A stretch of DNA of 64,000 nt from Pseudomonas citrullilanati (GCF_030580855.1 NZ_JAUQOP010000026.1:21983-85982), one strand, 5' to 3'. Counted from the stretch's first letter, positions 1 to 9,256 are shown. The notes: generated by a model from the letters alone, not told the origin. Program-made: numbers and translations.

Positions 1-1
1 A

Positions 2-1033
2 AAACCTGCGGAAAAAGCCTTGCCACGGGTGTTCGTGCAGCAGGCCGTGCCCAGCGAATACGCCGCTTCGGTGACGCTGACCGGTGATGTCCAGGCGCGG
101 GTGCAGACCGATCTTTCGTTTCGCGTGGGCGGCAAGATCATCGAGCGCAAGGTGGATGTCGGCGACCGGGTTTCGGCCCGGCAAGTGCTGGCCCGGCTCG
201 ACCCGCGTGACTTGCAGACCAACGTCGACTCCGCCGAGGCCCAGGTGGCCGCCGAGCAGGCACGGGTCAAGCAGAGCGCGGCGGCGTTCGTGCGCCAGCA
301 GAAACTCCTGCCCAAGGGCTACACCAGCCAGAGCGAATATGACACGGCCCAGGCGCAACTGCGCAGCAGCCAGAGCGCCCTGACCGCGGCCCAGGCCCAA
401 TTGGCCAATGCCCGCGAACAACTGAGCTACACCGCGCTGGTGGCCGAGATGCCGGGCATCATCACGGCGCGCCAGGCCGAAGTGGGCCAGGTGGTGCAGG
501 CCACCGAGCCGATTTTCAGCCTGGCCCAGGACGGCGAGCGCGAGGCGGTGTTCAATATCTACGAATCGCTGTTGCGTGAGCCGCCCTCGGATCCGGCGAT
601 TGTCATCAGCCTGCTGGACAACCCGGCCATCCAGACCACCGGCAAGGTCCGCGAGATCACCCCGGCGGTGTCCGCCCAGACCGGCACGGTCCAGGTCAAG
701 GTCACCCTCGACAGCCTGCCCGAAGGCATGCGCCTGGGATCGGTGGTCAGCGCCACGGCCAAATCCGCCGGCAAGACCGCCGTCGAGCTGCCCTGGTCGG
801 CATTGACCAAGAACCTCAGTGAACCGGCCGTGTGGCTGGTGGATGGCGAGGGCAAGGCGCAGCTGCATTCGGTCACCGTCGGCCGTTACCTGACGGGCAA
901 GGTCATCGTCAGCGACGGGCTCAAGGGCGGCGAGAAAGTCGTCACCGCGGGCGGGCAGTTGCTGCATCCCGGCGTACGCGTCGAAATAGCGGACAACACT
1001 GCCGCGAAATCCCCGACAGGAGCCCAGCCATGA
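2..1033 (+). CDS. RND efflux membrane fusion protein, first of a pair (TriA-like), 5' truncated
   Basis: Periplasmic adaptor linking an inner-membrane RND pump to an outer-membrane channel. The reading frame is open to the first base of the window, so the N-terminus (signal peptide) lies outside; the TTG at 20 is only the first possible start inside the window. Visible parts are the first lipoyl half-motif (VGGKIIERKVDVGDRV), an Ala/Gln/Glu-rich coiled-coil hairpin at about residues 75-135, a second lipoyl half and a C-terminal beta-barrel/membrane-proximal region. The stop overlaps the start of the next adaptor gene (ATGA), so the two are translationally coupled. Two adaptors followed by a 1015-residue pump is the arrangement known for TriABC of P. 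aeruginosa (triclosan efflux); the substrate here is inferred only by analogy. Confidence 0.9.
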   Translation, partial: KPAEKALPRVFVQQAVPSEYAASVTLTGDVQARVQTDLSFRVGGKIIERKVDVGDRVSARQVLARLDPRDLQTNVDSAEAQVAAEQARVKQSAAAFVRQQKLLPKGYTSQSEYDTAQAQLRSSQSALTAAQAQLANAREQLSYTALVAEMPGIITARQAEVGQVVQATEPIFSLAQDGEREAVFNIYESLLREPPSDPAIVISLLDNPAIQTTGKVREITPAVSAQTGTVQVKVTLDSLPEGMRLGSVVSATAKSAGKTAVELPWSALTKNLSEPAVWLVDGEGKAQLHSVTVGRYLTGKVIVSDGLKGGEKVVTAGGQLLHPGVRVEIADNTAAKSPTGAQP

Positions 1034-2094
1034 AAGGTCCATGGACGCTCCTGGCGGCGTTGCTCCTGGTCGCCTGTTCGAAGGAAGAAACCCCGCCCGA
1101 GCCGGTGCGCCCGGTGTTGTCGGTCGAGGTCCAGGCCTTGGACCAACAGGCCCTTGGACGCTTCGCCGGGAATATCCAGGCGCGTTACGAAACCAACGTG
1201 GGTTTCCGCGTGCCGGGGCGAATCGCCAGCCGCAATGTCGACGTCGGTGCCGAGGTGAAGAAAGGCGACTTGCTCGCCACCCTCGACCCCACCGACCAGC
1301 AGAACCAGTTGCGCGCGTCCCAGGGCGACCTGGCGCGGATCGAGGCGCAGTACATCAATGCCCAGGCCAATGCCCGTCGCCAGCAGCAATTGTTCGACCG
1401 TGGCGTGGGCGCCCAGGCGCAACTGGACATCGCCCAGACCGACCTGAAGACCACCGGCGCCGCCCTCGAACAAGCCAAGGCGGCGGTGACGCAAGCCCGT
1501 GACCAACTCAACTACAGCGAACTGCACACCGATCACGACGCGGTCGTCACGGCCTGGAACGCCGAAGTCGGGCAGGTGGTCACCGCCGGCCAGCAAGTGG
1601 TGACCCTGGCCCGCCCGGACATCAAGGAAGCGGTGATCGACCTGCCGGCCGACCTCGTCGACCGGCTGCCCGCCGACGTGGTGTTCGAAGTCGCCGCGCA
1701 ACTGGACCCGACCACCCACACCACCGCCATCGTCCGCGAGATCGAACCCCAGGCCCAGAGTGCCACTCGCACGCGCCGCGCCCGGCTGACGCTGACCGAG
1801 ACGCCGCCGGGCTTTCGCCTGGGCACGGCCATCAGCGTCACCTTGAGTTCGGCCATCGAGCCGCGGATCGAATTGCCCCTCAGTGCGCTGCAAGAGGTTG
1901 ATGGCAAGGCCCGGATCTGGCTGATCGATCCGCAGAGCCAGACAGTAACGCCGCGCGAGGTGCGGATCATCGAGCGTTCGGCGAACTCGGTGCTGGTCGC
2001 CAATGGCATCAAGCCTGGCGACCGCGTGGTCAGCGCCGGCGTGAACAGCCTCAAGCCGGGGCAGAAAGTGAAACTGGACGAGGACGCACGATGA
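1030..2094 (+). CDS. RND efflux membrane fusion lipoprotein, second of a pair (TriB-like)
   Basis: Second periplasmic adaptor of the same efflux operon, 354 residues. The N-terminus is a lipoprotein signal with a lipobox ending LLVAC, so the mature protein should be anchored by an acylated cysteine at about residue 17. It has the same order as the upstream protein: lipoyl half (VPGRIASRNVDVGAEV), a helical hairpin rich in Ala, Gln and Arg, second lipoyl half and barrel domain. The ATG at 1030 was chosen because it overlaps the upstream stop and begins the signal peptide; a longer open frame upstream has no signal and lies inside the first adaptor gene. Its own stop overlaps the pump start. 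Distinct from, but clearly homologous to, its upstream neighbour. Confidence 0.93.
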   Translation: MKGPWTLLAALLLVACSKEETPPEPVRPVLSVEVQALDQQALGRFAGNIQARYETNVGFRVPGRIASRNVDVGAEVKKGDLLATLDPTDQQNQLRASQGDLARIEAQYINAQANARRQQQLFDRGVGAQAQLDIAQTDLKTTGAALEQAKAAVTQARDQLNYSELHTDHDAVVTAWNAEVGQVVTAGQQVVTLARPDIKEAVIDLPADLVDRLPADVVFEVAAQLDPTTHTTAIVREIEPQAQSATRTRRARLTLTETPPGFRLGTAISVTLSSAIEPRIELPLSALQEVDGKARIWLIDPQSQTVTPREVRIIERSANSVLVANGIKPGDRVVSAGVNSLKPGQKVKLDEDAR

Positions 2095-5000
2095 AAGGGC
2101 CTTTCAACTTATCCGAATGGGCCCTGCGGCATCAGTCGTTCGTCTGGTACCTGATGTTCGTCGCGTTGCTGATGGGGGTGTTTTCCTACCTGAACCTGGG
2201 TCGTGAAGAAGACCCGTCGTTCACCATCAAGACCATGGTCATCCAGACCCGCTGGCCCGGCGCGACCCAGGAGGAAACCCTCAAGCAGGTCACCGATCGC
2301 ATCGAGAAGAAACTCGAAGAGCTCGACTCCCTCGACTACGTCAAGAGCTACACCCGTCCGGGGGAGTCGACGGTGTTCGTGTACCTGCGCGATACCACCA
2401 GCGCCAAGGACATCCCCGAGATCTGGTACCAGGTGCGCAAGAAGATCAACGACATTCGCGGCGACTTCCCCGAGGGCTTGCAGGGGCCGGGGTTCAACGA
2501 CGAATTCGGCGACGTGTACGGTTCGGTGTATGCCTTCACCGGCGACGGCTTGTCGATGCGCCAGTTGCGTGACTACGTGGAGCAGGTCCGCGCCGAAATC
2601 CGCGACGTGCCGGGCCTGGGCAAGGTGGAAATGATCGGCGAGCAGGATGAAGTGCTGTACCTGAACTTCTCCACGCGCAAACTCGCCGCGCTGGGCATCG
2701 ACCAGCGCCAGGTGGTGCAGAGCCTGCAATCGCAGAACGCGGTGACCCCCGCCGGGGTGATCGACGCCGGTCCCGAGCGGATTTCCGTGCGCACCTCCGG
2801 CCAGTTCCAGTCGGAAAAAGACCTGGCCAACGTCAACCTGCGGCTCAACGATCGGTTCTATCGCCTGGCTGACATCGCCGATATCAGTCGCGGCTACGTC
2901 GACCCCTCCACCCCAATGTTCCGCTTCAACGGCACGCCGGCCATCGGCCTGGCCATCGCCATGAAGAAGGGCGGCAACATCCAGCAGTTCGGCAAGGCAT
3001 TGCACGCACGCATGACCGAGCTGACGGCCGACCTGCCGGTGGGCGTGGGCGTGCACACCGTGTCGGACCAGGCCGAGGTGGTGGAGGAGGCCGTCGGCGG
3101 CTTCACCAGCGCGTTGTTCGAGGCAGTGGTCATCGTGCTGGTGGTCAGCTTCATCAGCCTGGGCATACGCGCCGGGCTGGTGGTGGCTTGCTCGATCCCG
3201 CTGGTGCTGGCGATGGTCTTCCTGTTCATGGAGTACAGCGGCATCACCATGCAGCGGATCTCCCTCGGCGCGTTGATCATCGCCCTCGGGCTGCTGGTGG
3301 ACGACGCGATGATCACCGTGGAGATGATGGTCACGCGCCTGGAGAAAGGCGACAGCAAGGACCAGGCGGCCACCTTTGCCTACACCTCCACGGCGTTCCC
3401 GATGCTCACCGGGACCCTCGTGACCGTGGCCGGTTTCGTGCCCATCGGCCTGAACGCCAGTTCCGCCGGCGAGTACACCTTCACCCTGTTCGCCGTTATC
3501 GCCGTCGCGATGCTGGTGTCCTGGATCGTCGCGGTGCTGTTCGCACCGGTGATCGGCGTGCACATCCTCAGCACCAACGTGAAACCCCATAGCACCGAGC
3601 CGGGGCGGATCGGCCGGGCGTTCAACGGCGGCCTGCTGTGGGCGATGCGCAATCGCTGGTGGGCCATCGGCATCACCGTGCTGCTGTTCGTGCTGGCGGT
3701 GTTCTGCATGCGCTTCGTGCAGAACCAGTTCTTCCCGTCCTCGGACCGCCCGGAGATCCTGGTGGACCTGAACCTGCCGCAAAACGCCTCGATGGACGAG
3801 ACGCGCCGGGCGGTCGATCGCCTGGAAGCCACCCTCAAGGGTGACCCGGACATCGAGCGCTGGAGCACTTACATCGGCGAAGGCGCGATTCGCTTCTACC
3901 TGCCCCTGGACCAGCAACTACAGAACCCGTACTACGCGCAACTGGTGATCGTCAGCAAGGGCCTGGAATCGCGCACGGCCCTCACCGAGCGCCTGCAAAA
4001 ACGCTTGCGCGAGGATTTCGTCGGCATCGGCAGCTACGTCCAGGCCCTGGAAATGGGCCCGCCGGTGGGCCGGCCGATCCAATACCGGGTCAGCGGCAAG
4101 GACATCGACCAGGTGCGCAAGCACGCCATCGAACTGGCTACCGAACTGGACAAGAACTCGCACATCGGCGAAATCATTTACGACTGGAACGAGCCGGGCA
4201 AGGTGCTGCGCGTCGACATCGCCCAGGACAAGGCGCGGCAACTGGGCTTGTCCTCCGATGACGTCGCGCGGCTGATGAACAGCATCGTCAGCGGCTCGCC
4301 CGTGACCCAGGTCGACGACGATATCTACCTGATCAACGTGGTGGGACGCGCCACCGACGCCGAGCGGGGCTCGCCGGAAACCTTGCAGAACCTGCAGATC
4401 GTCACCCCCGGTGGTGTCTCGATCCCGCTGTTGGCATTCGCCACTGTGCGCTACGAGCTGGAGCAGCCGCTGGTGTGGCGTCGCGACCGCAAGCCGACGA
4501 TCACCATCAAGGCCGCAGTGCGCGACGAGATCCAGCCCACCGACCTGGTGAAGCAGCTGCAACCGGACATCGACAAGTTCGCCGCCGGCTTGCCAGTGGG
4601 CTACAAGGTCGCCACCGGCGGCACGGTGGAAGAAAGCAGCAAGGCCCAGGGGCCGATTGCCAGCGTCGTTCCGCTGATGCTGTTCCTGATGGCGACTTTC
4701 CTGATGATCCAGCTGCACAGCGTGCAGAAGCTGTTCCTGGTGGCGAGCGTGGCTCCCCTCGGCCTGATCGGCGTGGTCCTGGCGCTGGTGCCGACGGGCA
4801 CGCCCATGGGCTTCGTGGCGATCCTGGGGATCCTGGCGCTGATCGGCATCATCATCCGCAACTCGGTGATCCTGGTGACCCAGATCGACGAGTACGAGCG
4901 CGACGGCTACGAGCCCTGGGACGCGGTGGTGGAAGCCACCGAGCATCGGCGCCGGCCGATCCTGCTCACGGCCGCCGCCGCGAGCCTGGGGATGATCCCG

Positions 5001-5138
5001 ATCGCCCGCGAAGTGTTCTGGGGGCCGATGGCCTACGCGATGATCGGCGGGATCATCATCGCTACCCTGCTGACCTTGCTGTTCCTGCCGGCGTTGTATG
5101 TGGCCTGGTACAAGATTCGCGAGCCCAAGCGTGACTGA
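2091..5138 (+). CDS. RND efflux transporter, inner-membrane pump (TriC-like)
   Basis: Proton-driven inner-membrane pump of the AcrB/HAE family, 1015 residues, the size of P. aeruginosa TriC. Twelve membrane segments are expected in two halves: one at about residues 15-35, five around 340-490 and the same pattern in the second half (about 525-545 and 850-1005). The adjacent aspartates used for proton relay are visible in GLLVDDAMITVEMM, near residue 405. Two large periplasmic loops follow the first and seventh segments. The start overlaps the stop of the second adaptor (ATGA), so adaptor, adaptor and pump form one tightly coupled operon. No outer-membrane factor gene follows; TriABC in P. aeruginosa likewise uses an unlinked channel (OpmH). 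Confidence 0.95.
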   Translation: MKGPFNLSEWALRHQSFVWYLMFVALLMGVFSYLNLGREEDPSFTIKTMVIQTRWPGATQEETLKQVTDRIEKKLEELDSLDYVKSYTRPGESTVFVYLRDTTSAKDIPEIWYQVRKKINDIRGDFPEGLQGPGFNDEFGDVYGSVYAFTGDGLSMRQLRDYVEQVRAEIRDVPGLGKVEMIGEQDEVLYLNFSTRKLAALGIDQRQVVQSLQSQNAVTPAGVIDAGPERISVRTSGQFQSEKDLANVNLRLNDRFYRLADIADISRGYVDPSTPMFRFNGTPAIGLAIAMKKGGNIQQFGKALHARMTELTADLPVGVGVHTVSDQAEVVEEAVGGFTSALFEAVVIVLVVSFISLGIRAGLVVACSIPLVLAMVFLFMEYSGITMQRISLGALIIALGLLVDDAMITVEMMVTRLEKGDSKDQAATFAYTSTAFPMLTGTLVTVAGFVPIGLNASSAGEYTFTLFAVIAVAMLVSWIVAVLFAPVIGVHILSTNVKPHSTEPGRIGRAFNGGLLWAMRNRWWAIGITVLLFVLAVFCMRFVQNQFFPSSDRPEILVDLNLPQNASMDETRRAVDRLEATLKGDPDIERWSTYIGEGAIRFYLPLDQQLQNPYYAQLVIVSKGLESRTALTERLQKRLREDFVGIGSYVQALEMGPPVGRPIQYRVSGKDIDQVRKHAIELATELDKNSHIGEIIYDWNEPGKVLRVDIAQDKARQLGLSSDDVARLMNSIVSGSPVTQVDDDIYLINVVGRATDAERGSPETLQNLQIVTPGGVSIPLLAFATVRYELEQPLVWRRDRKPTITIKAAVRDEIQPTDLVKQLQPDIDKFAAGLPVGYKVATGGTVEESSKAQGPIASVVPLMLFLMATFLMIQLHSVQKLFLVASVAPLGLIGVVLALVPTGTPMGFVAILGILALIGIIIRNSVILVTQIDEYERDGYEPWDAVVEATEHRRRPILLTAAAASLGMIPIAREVFWGPMAYAMIGGIIIATLLTLLFLPALYVAWYKIREPKRD

Positions 5139-5171
5139 ATGGGTGTTGAGCCCTCAGGGCTGCTGTGCAGC

Positions 5172-5270
5172 CCATCGCGAGCAAGCTTTGCTCCCACAGC
5201 AGATCTGCAGTGAGTTCAAAACTCTGTATTCACAAAGCTCCAACTGTGGGAGCAAAGCTTGCTCGCGATG
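5172..5270. repeat. REPIN: inverted pair of REP elements (GGGAGCAAAGCTTGCTCGCG type)
   Basis: Two copies of a ~28-bp REP element in inverted orientation flank about 45 bp between the convergent pump and cadA genes. Both arms are the same AAAGC subtype. Position at the end of two convergent genes suggests it also ends transcription or stabilises the mRNAs. Confidence 0.9.
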
Positions 5271-5295
5271 AGGCCAGCCCTGTCACCCCGGCCTT

Positions 5296-7515
5296 TTACT
5301 TGCGCAACAACCGCAACCCATTGAACACCACCAGCAAGCTCACCCCCATGTCGGCGAACACCGCCATCCACATGGTGGCGAGGCCGGCGAAGGTCACCCC
5401 GAGGAAAATCGCCTTGATGACCAGCGCCAGGGCGATGTTCTGCTTCAGGATGCTCGACGTCTGCCGCGACAGGCGGATAAAGGCCGGGATCTTGCGCAGG
5501 TCGTCGTCCATCAACGCGACATCGGCGGTCTCGATGGCCGTGTCGGTCCCGGCCGCCGCCATGGCGAAGCCGATTTCCGCGCGGGCCAGGGCCGGGGCGT
5601 CGTTGATGCCGTCACCCACCATGCCGACCCGGTGCCCCTTGGCGTACAGCGCTTCGATGGCTTGCTGCTTGTCGCTCGGCAGCAGGTCGCCCCGGGCCTG
5701 GTCCATGCCCACCTGCGCCGCGATCGCATCGGCGGTGTGGGCGTTGTCGCCGGTCAACATCAGGGTCTTGATGCCCAGGTCGTGCAATTGCCGGATGGCT
5801 TCGCGGCTGGATTCCTTCACGGTGTCGGCCACGGCGAACAGCGCCAGGGGGCCCTTGGCGTCGAGCAACAGCACCACCGACTTGCCTTGTTTTTCCAGGG
5901 CGAAGAGCTGTTCTTCCAGTTCGGGAGAGCACAGGCCCAGATCTTCCACCAGGCGGTGGTTACCCAAGTGATACGTCTGGCCGTCGATGTCGCCACGTAC
6001 ACCCCGTCCCGGCAGTGCCTGGAAGTTATCCACAGGCCGCGCCGGGGCGTTCTTATCCACAGCCGCGTCGACGATTGCCCGGGACACCGGGTGGTCCGAG
6101 CGGGCGGCGAGGGCGGCGGCCAGGGCCGGTGCGGTGGTTTCCACGGTCGCGTCCAGCACCACGCAGTCGGTTTGCACCGGCTTGCCGTGGGTGATCGTGC
6201 CGGTCTTGTCCAGGGCCAGGTAGTCGAGCTTGTAGCCACCCTCCAGGTACACGCCACCCTTGACCAGGATGCCCTTGCGCGCCGCTGCCGCCAGGCCGCT
6301 GACGATGGTCACCGGCGTGGAAATCACCAGCGCGCACGGGCAGGCCACCACCAGCAGCACCAGCGCCCGGTAGATCCAGTCGAACCACGGGGCGCCCATG
6401 AACAGCGGCGGGATGACCGCCACTGCCAGGGCCAGGGCGAACACCGCCGGGGTGTAATAGGTTGAAAATTGATCAACGAAACGCTGGGTGGGCGCCCGCG
6501 AGCCCTGGGCTTGTTCCACGGCGTGGATGATGCGCGCCAGGGTGGACTGGTTCGCGGCCGCCGTGACGGTGTATTCCAGTTCGCCGGCCTGGTTGATGGT
6601 GCCGGCGAACACCTTGTCGCCCACGGTTTTTTCCACCGGCAGGCTTTCGCCGGTGATCGGCGCCTGGTCGAGGGTCGAGCGACCGGCGACCACGTCGCCG
6701 TCCAGGGCCACGCGCTCGCCCGGGCGAACCCGGACCCGCGTGCCCAGGGCGATGGCCTTGACCTCCTGCACCTGCCAACGACCGTCGGCCTGCTGCACGG
6801 TGGCCTGTTCCGGAGCCATCTGCATCAGGCCGCTGATGGCGTTGCGCGCCCGGTCCAGGGATTTGGCTTCGATCAGTTCGGCCACGGTGAACAGGAACAT
6901 CACCATCGCCGCTTCCGGCCACTGGCCGATCAGCACGGCGCCGGTCACGGCGATGCTCATCAGCGCGTTGATGTTCAGGTTGCGGTTCTTCAGGGCGATC
7001 CAGCCCTTCTTGTAGGTGCCCAGGCCCCCGCTGAGGATCGACACCAGCGCCACCACGGCCACCACCCAGCTGGGCGCGGCATGGGTGAAATGGATGACCT
7101 CGGCGGCCAGGGCCGTGACGCCGGACAGCGCCAGCGGCCACCAGGGCTTGGCCGGGGCCGGCGGTTGATGGGTGGGTTTCTCTTGCCCCGGCACCAGCGG
7201 CTCGGCCTGCATGCCCAAGGATTCGATGGCCTTGATGATCGGCGCGTCGTCGGGCAGGTCATGGGTCACGCCCAGCACGCGGTTGATCAGGTTGAATTCC
7301 AGCTGCTGCACGCCTCCGAGCTTGCCGAGCTTGTTCTGGATCAGCGTCTGTTCGGTGGGGCAGTCCATCGCCTCGATGCGAAAACTGCTCGACCGCGCGC
7401 CGTCTGTCGGCGCTTTGCCGAGCTTGACCACCGACGGGGCTGCTTTCGTGGAGCAGCAGGAGTGCCCGTGGTCATGGCCGTGGTCCGGCTTGTGGGTATG
7501 AAGGGAATCGCTCAT
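5296..7515 (-). CDS. cadA: Cd2+/Zn2+/Pb2+-exporting P1B-type ATPase CadA
   Basis: Inner-membrane ATPase expelling divalent soft metals, 739 residues. The N-terminus is His-rich (HTHKPDHGHDHGH followed by CC), then an HMA-like metal-binding domain with MDCPTEQ at about residues 48-115. Eight membrane helices are expected, the sixth carrying the CPC metal site in VACPCALVISTP. Catalytic motifs are visible: DKTGTITHG (phosphorylated Asp), SDHPVSRAI (HP motif) and GDGINDAPALA (hinge). The start at 7515 is 58 bp from the MerR-type dyad that it shares with divergent cadR. Divergent pairing with a CadR-type MerR regulator supports Cd/Zn/Pb export rather than copper export. Confidence 0.95.
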   Translation of the reverse strand: MSDSLHTHKPDHGHDHGHSCCSTKAAPSVVKLGKAPTDGARSSSFRIEAMDCPTEQTLIQNKLGKLGGVQQLEFNLINRVLGVTHDLPDDAPIIKAIESLGMQAEPLVPGQEKPTHQPPAPAKPWWPLALSGVTALAAEVIHFTHAAPSWVVAVVALVSILSGGLGTYKKGWIALKNRNLNINALMSIAVTGAVLIGQWPEAAMVMFLFTVAELIEAKSLDRARNAISGLMQMAPEQATVQQADGRWQVQEVKAIALGTRVRVRPGERVALDGDVVAGRSTLDQAPITGESLPVEKTVGDKVFAGTINQAGELEYTVTAAANQSTLARIIHAVEQAQGSRAPTQRFVDQFSTYYTPAVFALALAVAVIPPLFMGAPWFDWIYRALVLLVVACPCALVISTPVTIVSGLAAAARKGILVKGGVYLEGGYKLDYLALDKTGTITHGKPVQTDCVVLDATVETTAPALAAALAARSDHPVSRAIVDAAVDKNAPARPVDNFQALPGRGVRGDIDGQTYHLGNHRLVEDLGLCSPELEEQLFALEKQGKSVVLLLDAKGPLALFAVADTVKESSREAIRQLHDLGIKTLMLTGDNAHTADAIAAQVGMDQARGDLLPSDKQQAIEALYAKGHRVGMVGDGINDAPALARAEIGFAMAAAGTDTAIETADVALMDDDLRKIPAFIRLSRQTSSILKQNIALALVIKAIFLGVTFAGLATMWMAVFADMGVSLLVVFNGLRLLRK

Positions 7516-7541
7516 CGGGTTGCGTCCGTGAAAAGTGCCTG

Positions 7542-7578
7542 TTGCACAGTAAAGACCCTGTAGCCACTATAGGGTCAA
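7542..7578. promoter_or_regulatory. Divergent cadA/cadR promoter with MerR-family operator
   Basis: On the minus strand TTGACC (7578-7573) and TTTACT (7553-7548) are separated by 19 bp, the over-long spacer typical of MerR-activated promoters. The spacer contains the dyad GACCCT...AGGGTC (7554-7576, arms 6 bp, 11 bp apart). On the plus strand TTGCAC (7542-7547) and CACTAT (7565-7570), 17 bp apart, could drive cadR, so CadR binding would activate cadA and repress itself. Seen directly; function inferred from CadR/MerR precedent. Confidence 0.8.
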
Positions 7579-7601
7579 GCACCTATTCGGGAGGCACTGC
7601 C

Positions 7602-8048
7602 ATGAAGATCGGCGAACTGGCGAAAATCACCGACTGCCAGGTCGAAACCATCCGCTACTACGAGCGCGAAGGCCTGCTGCCGGAACCGGCCCGCAGCGAC
7701 GGCAACTACCGCGTCTACACCCAGGCCCACGCCGAGCGGCTGACGTTCATCCGCAACTGTCGAACCCTGGACATGACCCTGGAGGAAATCCGCAGCCTGC
7801 TGGCCCTGCGCGACAGCCCCCAGGACCAATGCGAAAGCGTCAATGCCCTGATCGATGAACACATCCACCACGTCAAGGCGCGCATCGATGGCCTGCTGGC
7901 CTTGCAGGCACAGCTGATCGACCTGCGCCATCGCTGTGGCGAAGGGCCGGACCTGGAACAGTGTGGGATCTTGCAGCGCCTGGAGGTGAGCGGGGCGGTG
8001 GTGCCGGAGGCAGAGCCCTCGCATGTGGGGCGCAGTCACGGGCATTGA
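7602..8048 (+). CDS. cadR: MerR-family Cd(II)/Pb(II)-responsive regulator CadR
   Basis: Metal-sensing transcription activator of cadA, 148 residues. The winged helix-turn-helix is at residues 1-70 (MKIGELAKITDCQVETIRYYEREGLL). A dimerisation helix follows. Candidate metal ligands are the cysteine in QDQCESV, the pair in the C-terminal CGEGPDLEQC loop, and a His-containing tail (SHVGRSHGH), the pattern known for P. putida CadR. The ATG at 7602 was chosen because it starts the canonical MKIGELA sequence; an in-frame TTG upstream at 7542 lies in the promoter. Confidence 0.94.
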   Translation: MKIGELAKITDCQVETIRYYEREGLLPEPARSDGNYRVYTQAHAERLTFIRNCRTLDMTLEEIRSLLALRDSPQDQCESVNALIDEHIHHVKARIDGLLALQAQLIDLRHRCGEGPDLEQCGILQRLEVSGAVVPEAEPSHVGRSHGH

Positions 8049-8090
8049 GCCCTTGCCGCCAATCCGAATACACAGTGCCGCCTATGGCGA

Positions 8091-8235
8091 GCCTGTGGGA
8101 GCAAAGCTTGGTGTGAGCCTGTGGGAGCAAAGCTTGGTGTAAGCCTGTGGGAGCAAAGCTTGCTCGCGATGAACGATAACGCGATCTTCTGACGGATCGA
8201 GGCGTTTCCATCGCGAGCAAGCTTTGCCCCCACAG
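8091..8235. repeat. REPIN with tandemly repeated left half
   Basis: Three tandem 26-bp copies of the left REP half start at 8091, 8117 and 8143; only the third continues into the full palindromic REP (to 8171). The inverted partner is at 8208-8235. Copies one and two break off after GCAAAGCTTGGTGT and differ from each other by one base (GTGTGA versus GTGTAA), which points to local duplication of a truncated REP. Confidence 0.9.
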
Positions 8236-8266
8236 GTCCGTACACAGGGGCGATGATGGGGTTCTT

Positions 8267-9238
8267 TCAGACCGCCATCGGCGCGGTCATCGGCGCATGG
8301 TGCTGGTAGCCTTCGAGGCTGAAGTCGCTTGGCTCCACCCGCTCCAGCCACTCGGGCTGGTACACGCCGGTCTTGGCGAACTCCGGCACCCGTTCGGCAA
8401 TCACCAGCCTGGGCATCGGGAACGGTTCGCGGGTGAGCTGTTCGTTGAGCATGTCCAGGTGGTTTTCGTAGACGTGCGCATCGCCGATGAAATAGGTGAA
8501 CCAGCGCGGCGTGTAGCCGGTCAGGCGGCCGATCAGGCTCAGCAGCGCGGCGCCCTCGGTGAGGTTGAACGGCGTGCCCAGGCCCAGGTCGTTGGAGCGG
8601 ATGTAGAGGGTCAGGGAAATTTCCCGGGTCTCGACATTCGGGTGGAACTGATAGAGCAGATGGCACGGCGGCAGGGCCATCTCGTCGAGCTGGGCGCAGT
8701 TCCAGCCATGGAACAGGATGCGCCGGCTGCCCGGGTCCTTGATGATGGTGTCGACGCACTGGCGAACCTGGTCGATGGCCTTGTACAGCACCACGTAGGC
8801 CTGGCCGTTTTCTTCGCCTTCGGCGATCTGCCGGTAACCCTGGGCCAGCGTCTGCTCGATGGCCGCCCGATTGTTCACCGGGATCTGCTTGTAGGCTGGC
8901 CACTTGCGCCATTGCACGCCGTAGATCTCGCCGAGGTCGTCATCGCCCTGGCGGAACGGATTGGCCAGCCACTGGGCGTTTTCGTTGGCGTTCTGGTCCC
9001 AGACCTTACAGCCCAGTGCCCGGAACTCGGCGGCGTTGTTGACGCCACGGAGGAAGCCGCACATCTCGCCGATGGCCGATTTGAACGCCATCTTGCGGGT
9101 GGTGATGGCCGGGAAACCGTCCTTCAGGTCGTAGCGCAGCATCGCCCCGGGGAAACTGATAGTGTTCACGCCCGTGCGGTTGGCTTGCTTGGTGCCGTTC
9201 TTGATGACGTGGGCCACCAGATCGAGATATTGCTTCAT
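8267..9238 (-). CDS. thyA: Thymidylate synthase
   Basis: Makes dTMP from dUMP with methylene-tetrahydrofolate as methyl donor and reductant, cytoplasmic homodimer. The nucleophile is C192 in MALPPCHLLYQF; the dUMP phosphate-binding arginines are in DPGSRRILFHGWN and the folate-binding region is DLGLGTPFNLTEGAALL. The protein has 323 residues against 264 in E. coli; the extra residues lie mainly around positions 85-165, as in other pseudomonads. It lies 51 bp downstream of lgt on the same strand, the conserved lgt-thyA order. Confidence 0.97.
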   Translation of the reverse strand: MKQYLDLVAHVIKNGTKQANRTGVNTISFPGAMLRYDLKDGFPAITTRKMAFKSAIGEMCGFLRGVNNAAEFRALGCKVWDQNANENAQWLANPFRQGDDDLGEIYGVQWRKWPAYKQIPVNNRAAIEQTLAQGYRQIAEGEENGQAYVVLYKAIDQVRQCVDTIIKDPGSRRILFHGWNCAQLDEMALPPCHLLYQFHPNVETREISLTLYIRSNDLGLGTPFNLTEGAALLSLIGRLTGYTPRWFTYFIGDAHVYENHLDMLNEQLTREPFPMPRLVIAERVPEFAKTGVYQPEWLERVEPSDFSLEGYQHHAPMTAPMAV

Positions 9239-9256
9239 GGGTTACCTGTGTCCTTG

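Noticed and set aside
832..1029. Upstream extension of the second adaptor gene
   Set aside because: It would be read inside the first adaptor gene and would remove the clear lipoprotein signal that begins at 1030.
2109..3917. Open frame of 602 codons on the minus strand
   Set aside because: Antisense shadow of the RND pump gene, with the same abnormal composition.
5165..5971. Plus-strand frame beginning in a REP element
   Set aside because: Runs antisense through cadA and starts within repeat sequence.
8091..8171. CRISPR-like short tandem repeats
   Set aside because: The repeats have no spacers between them (period 26 bp equals unit length) and match the REP family.
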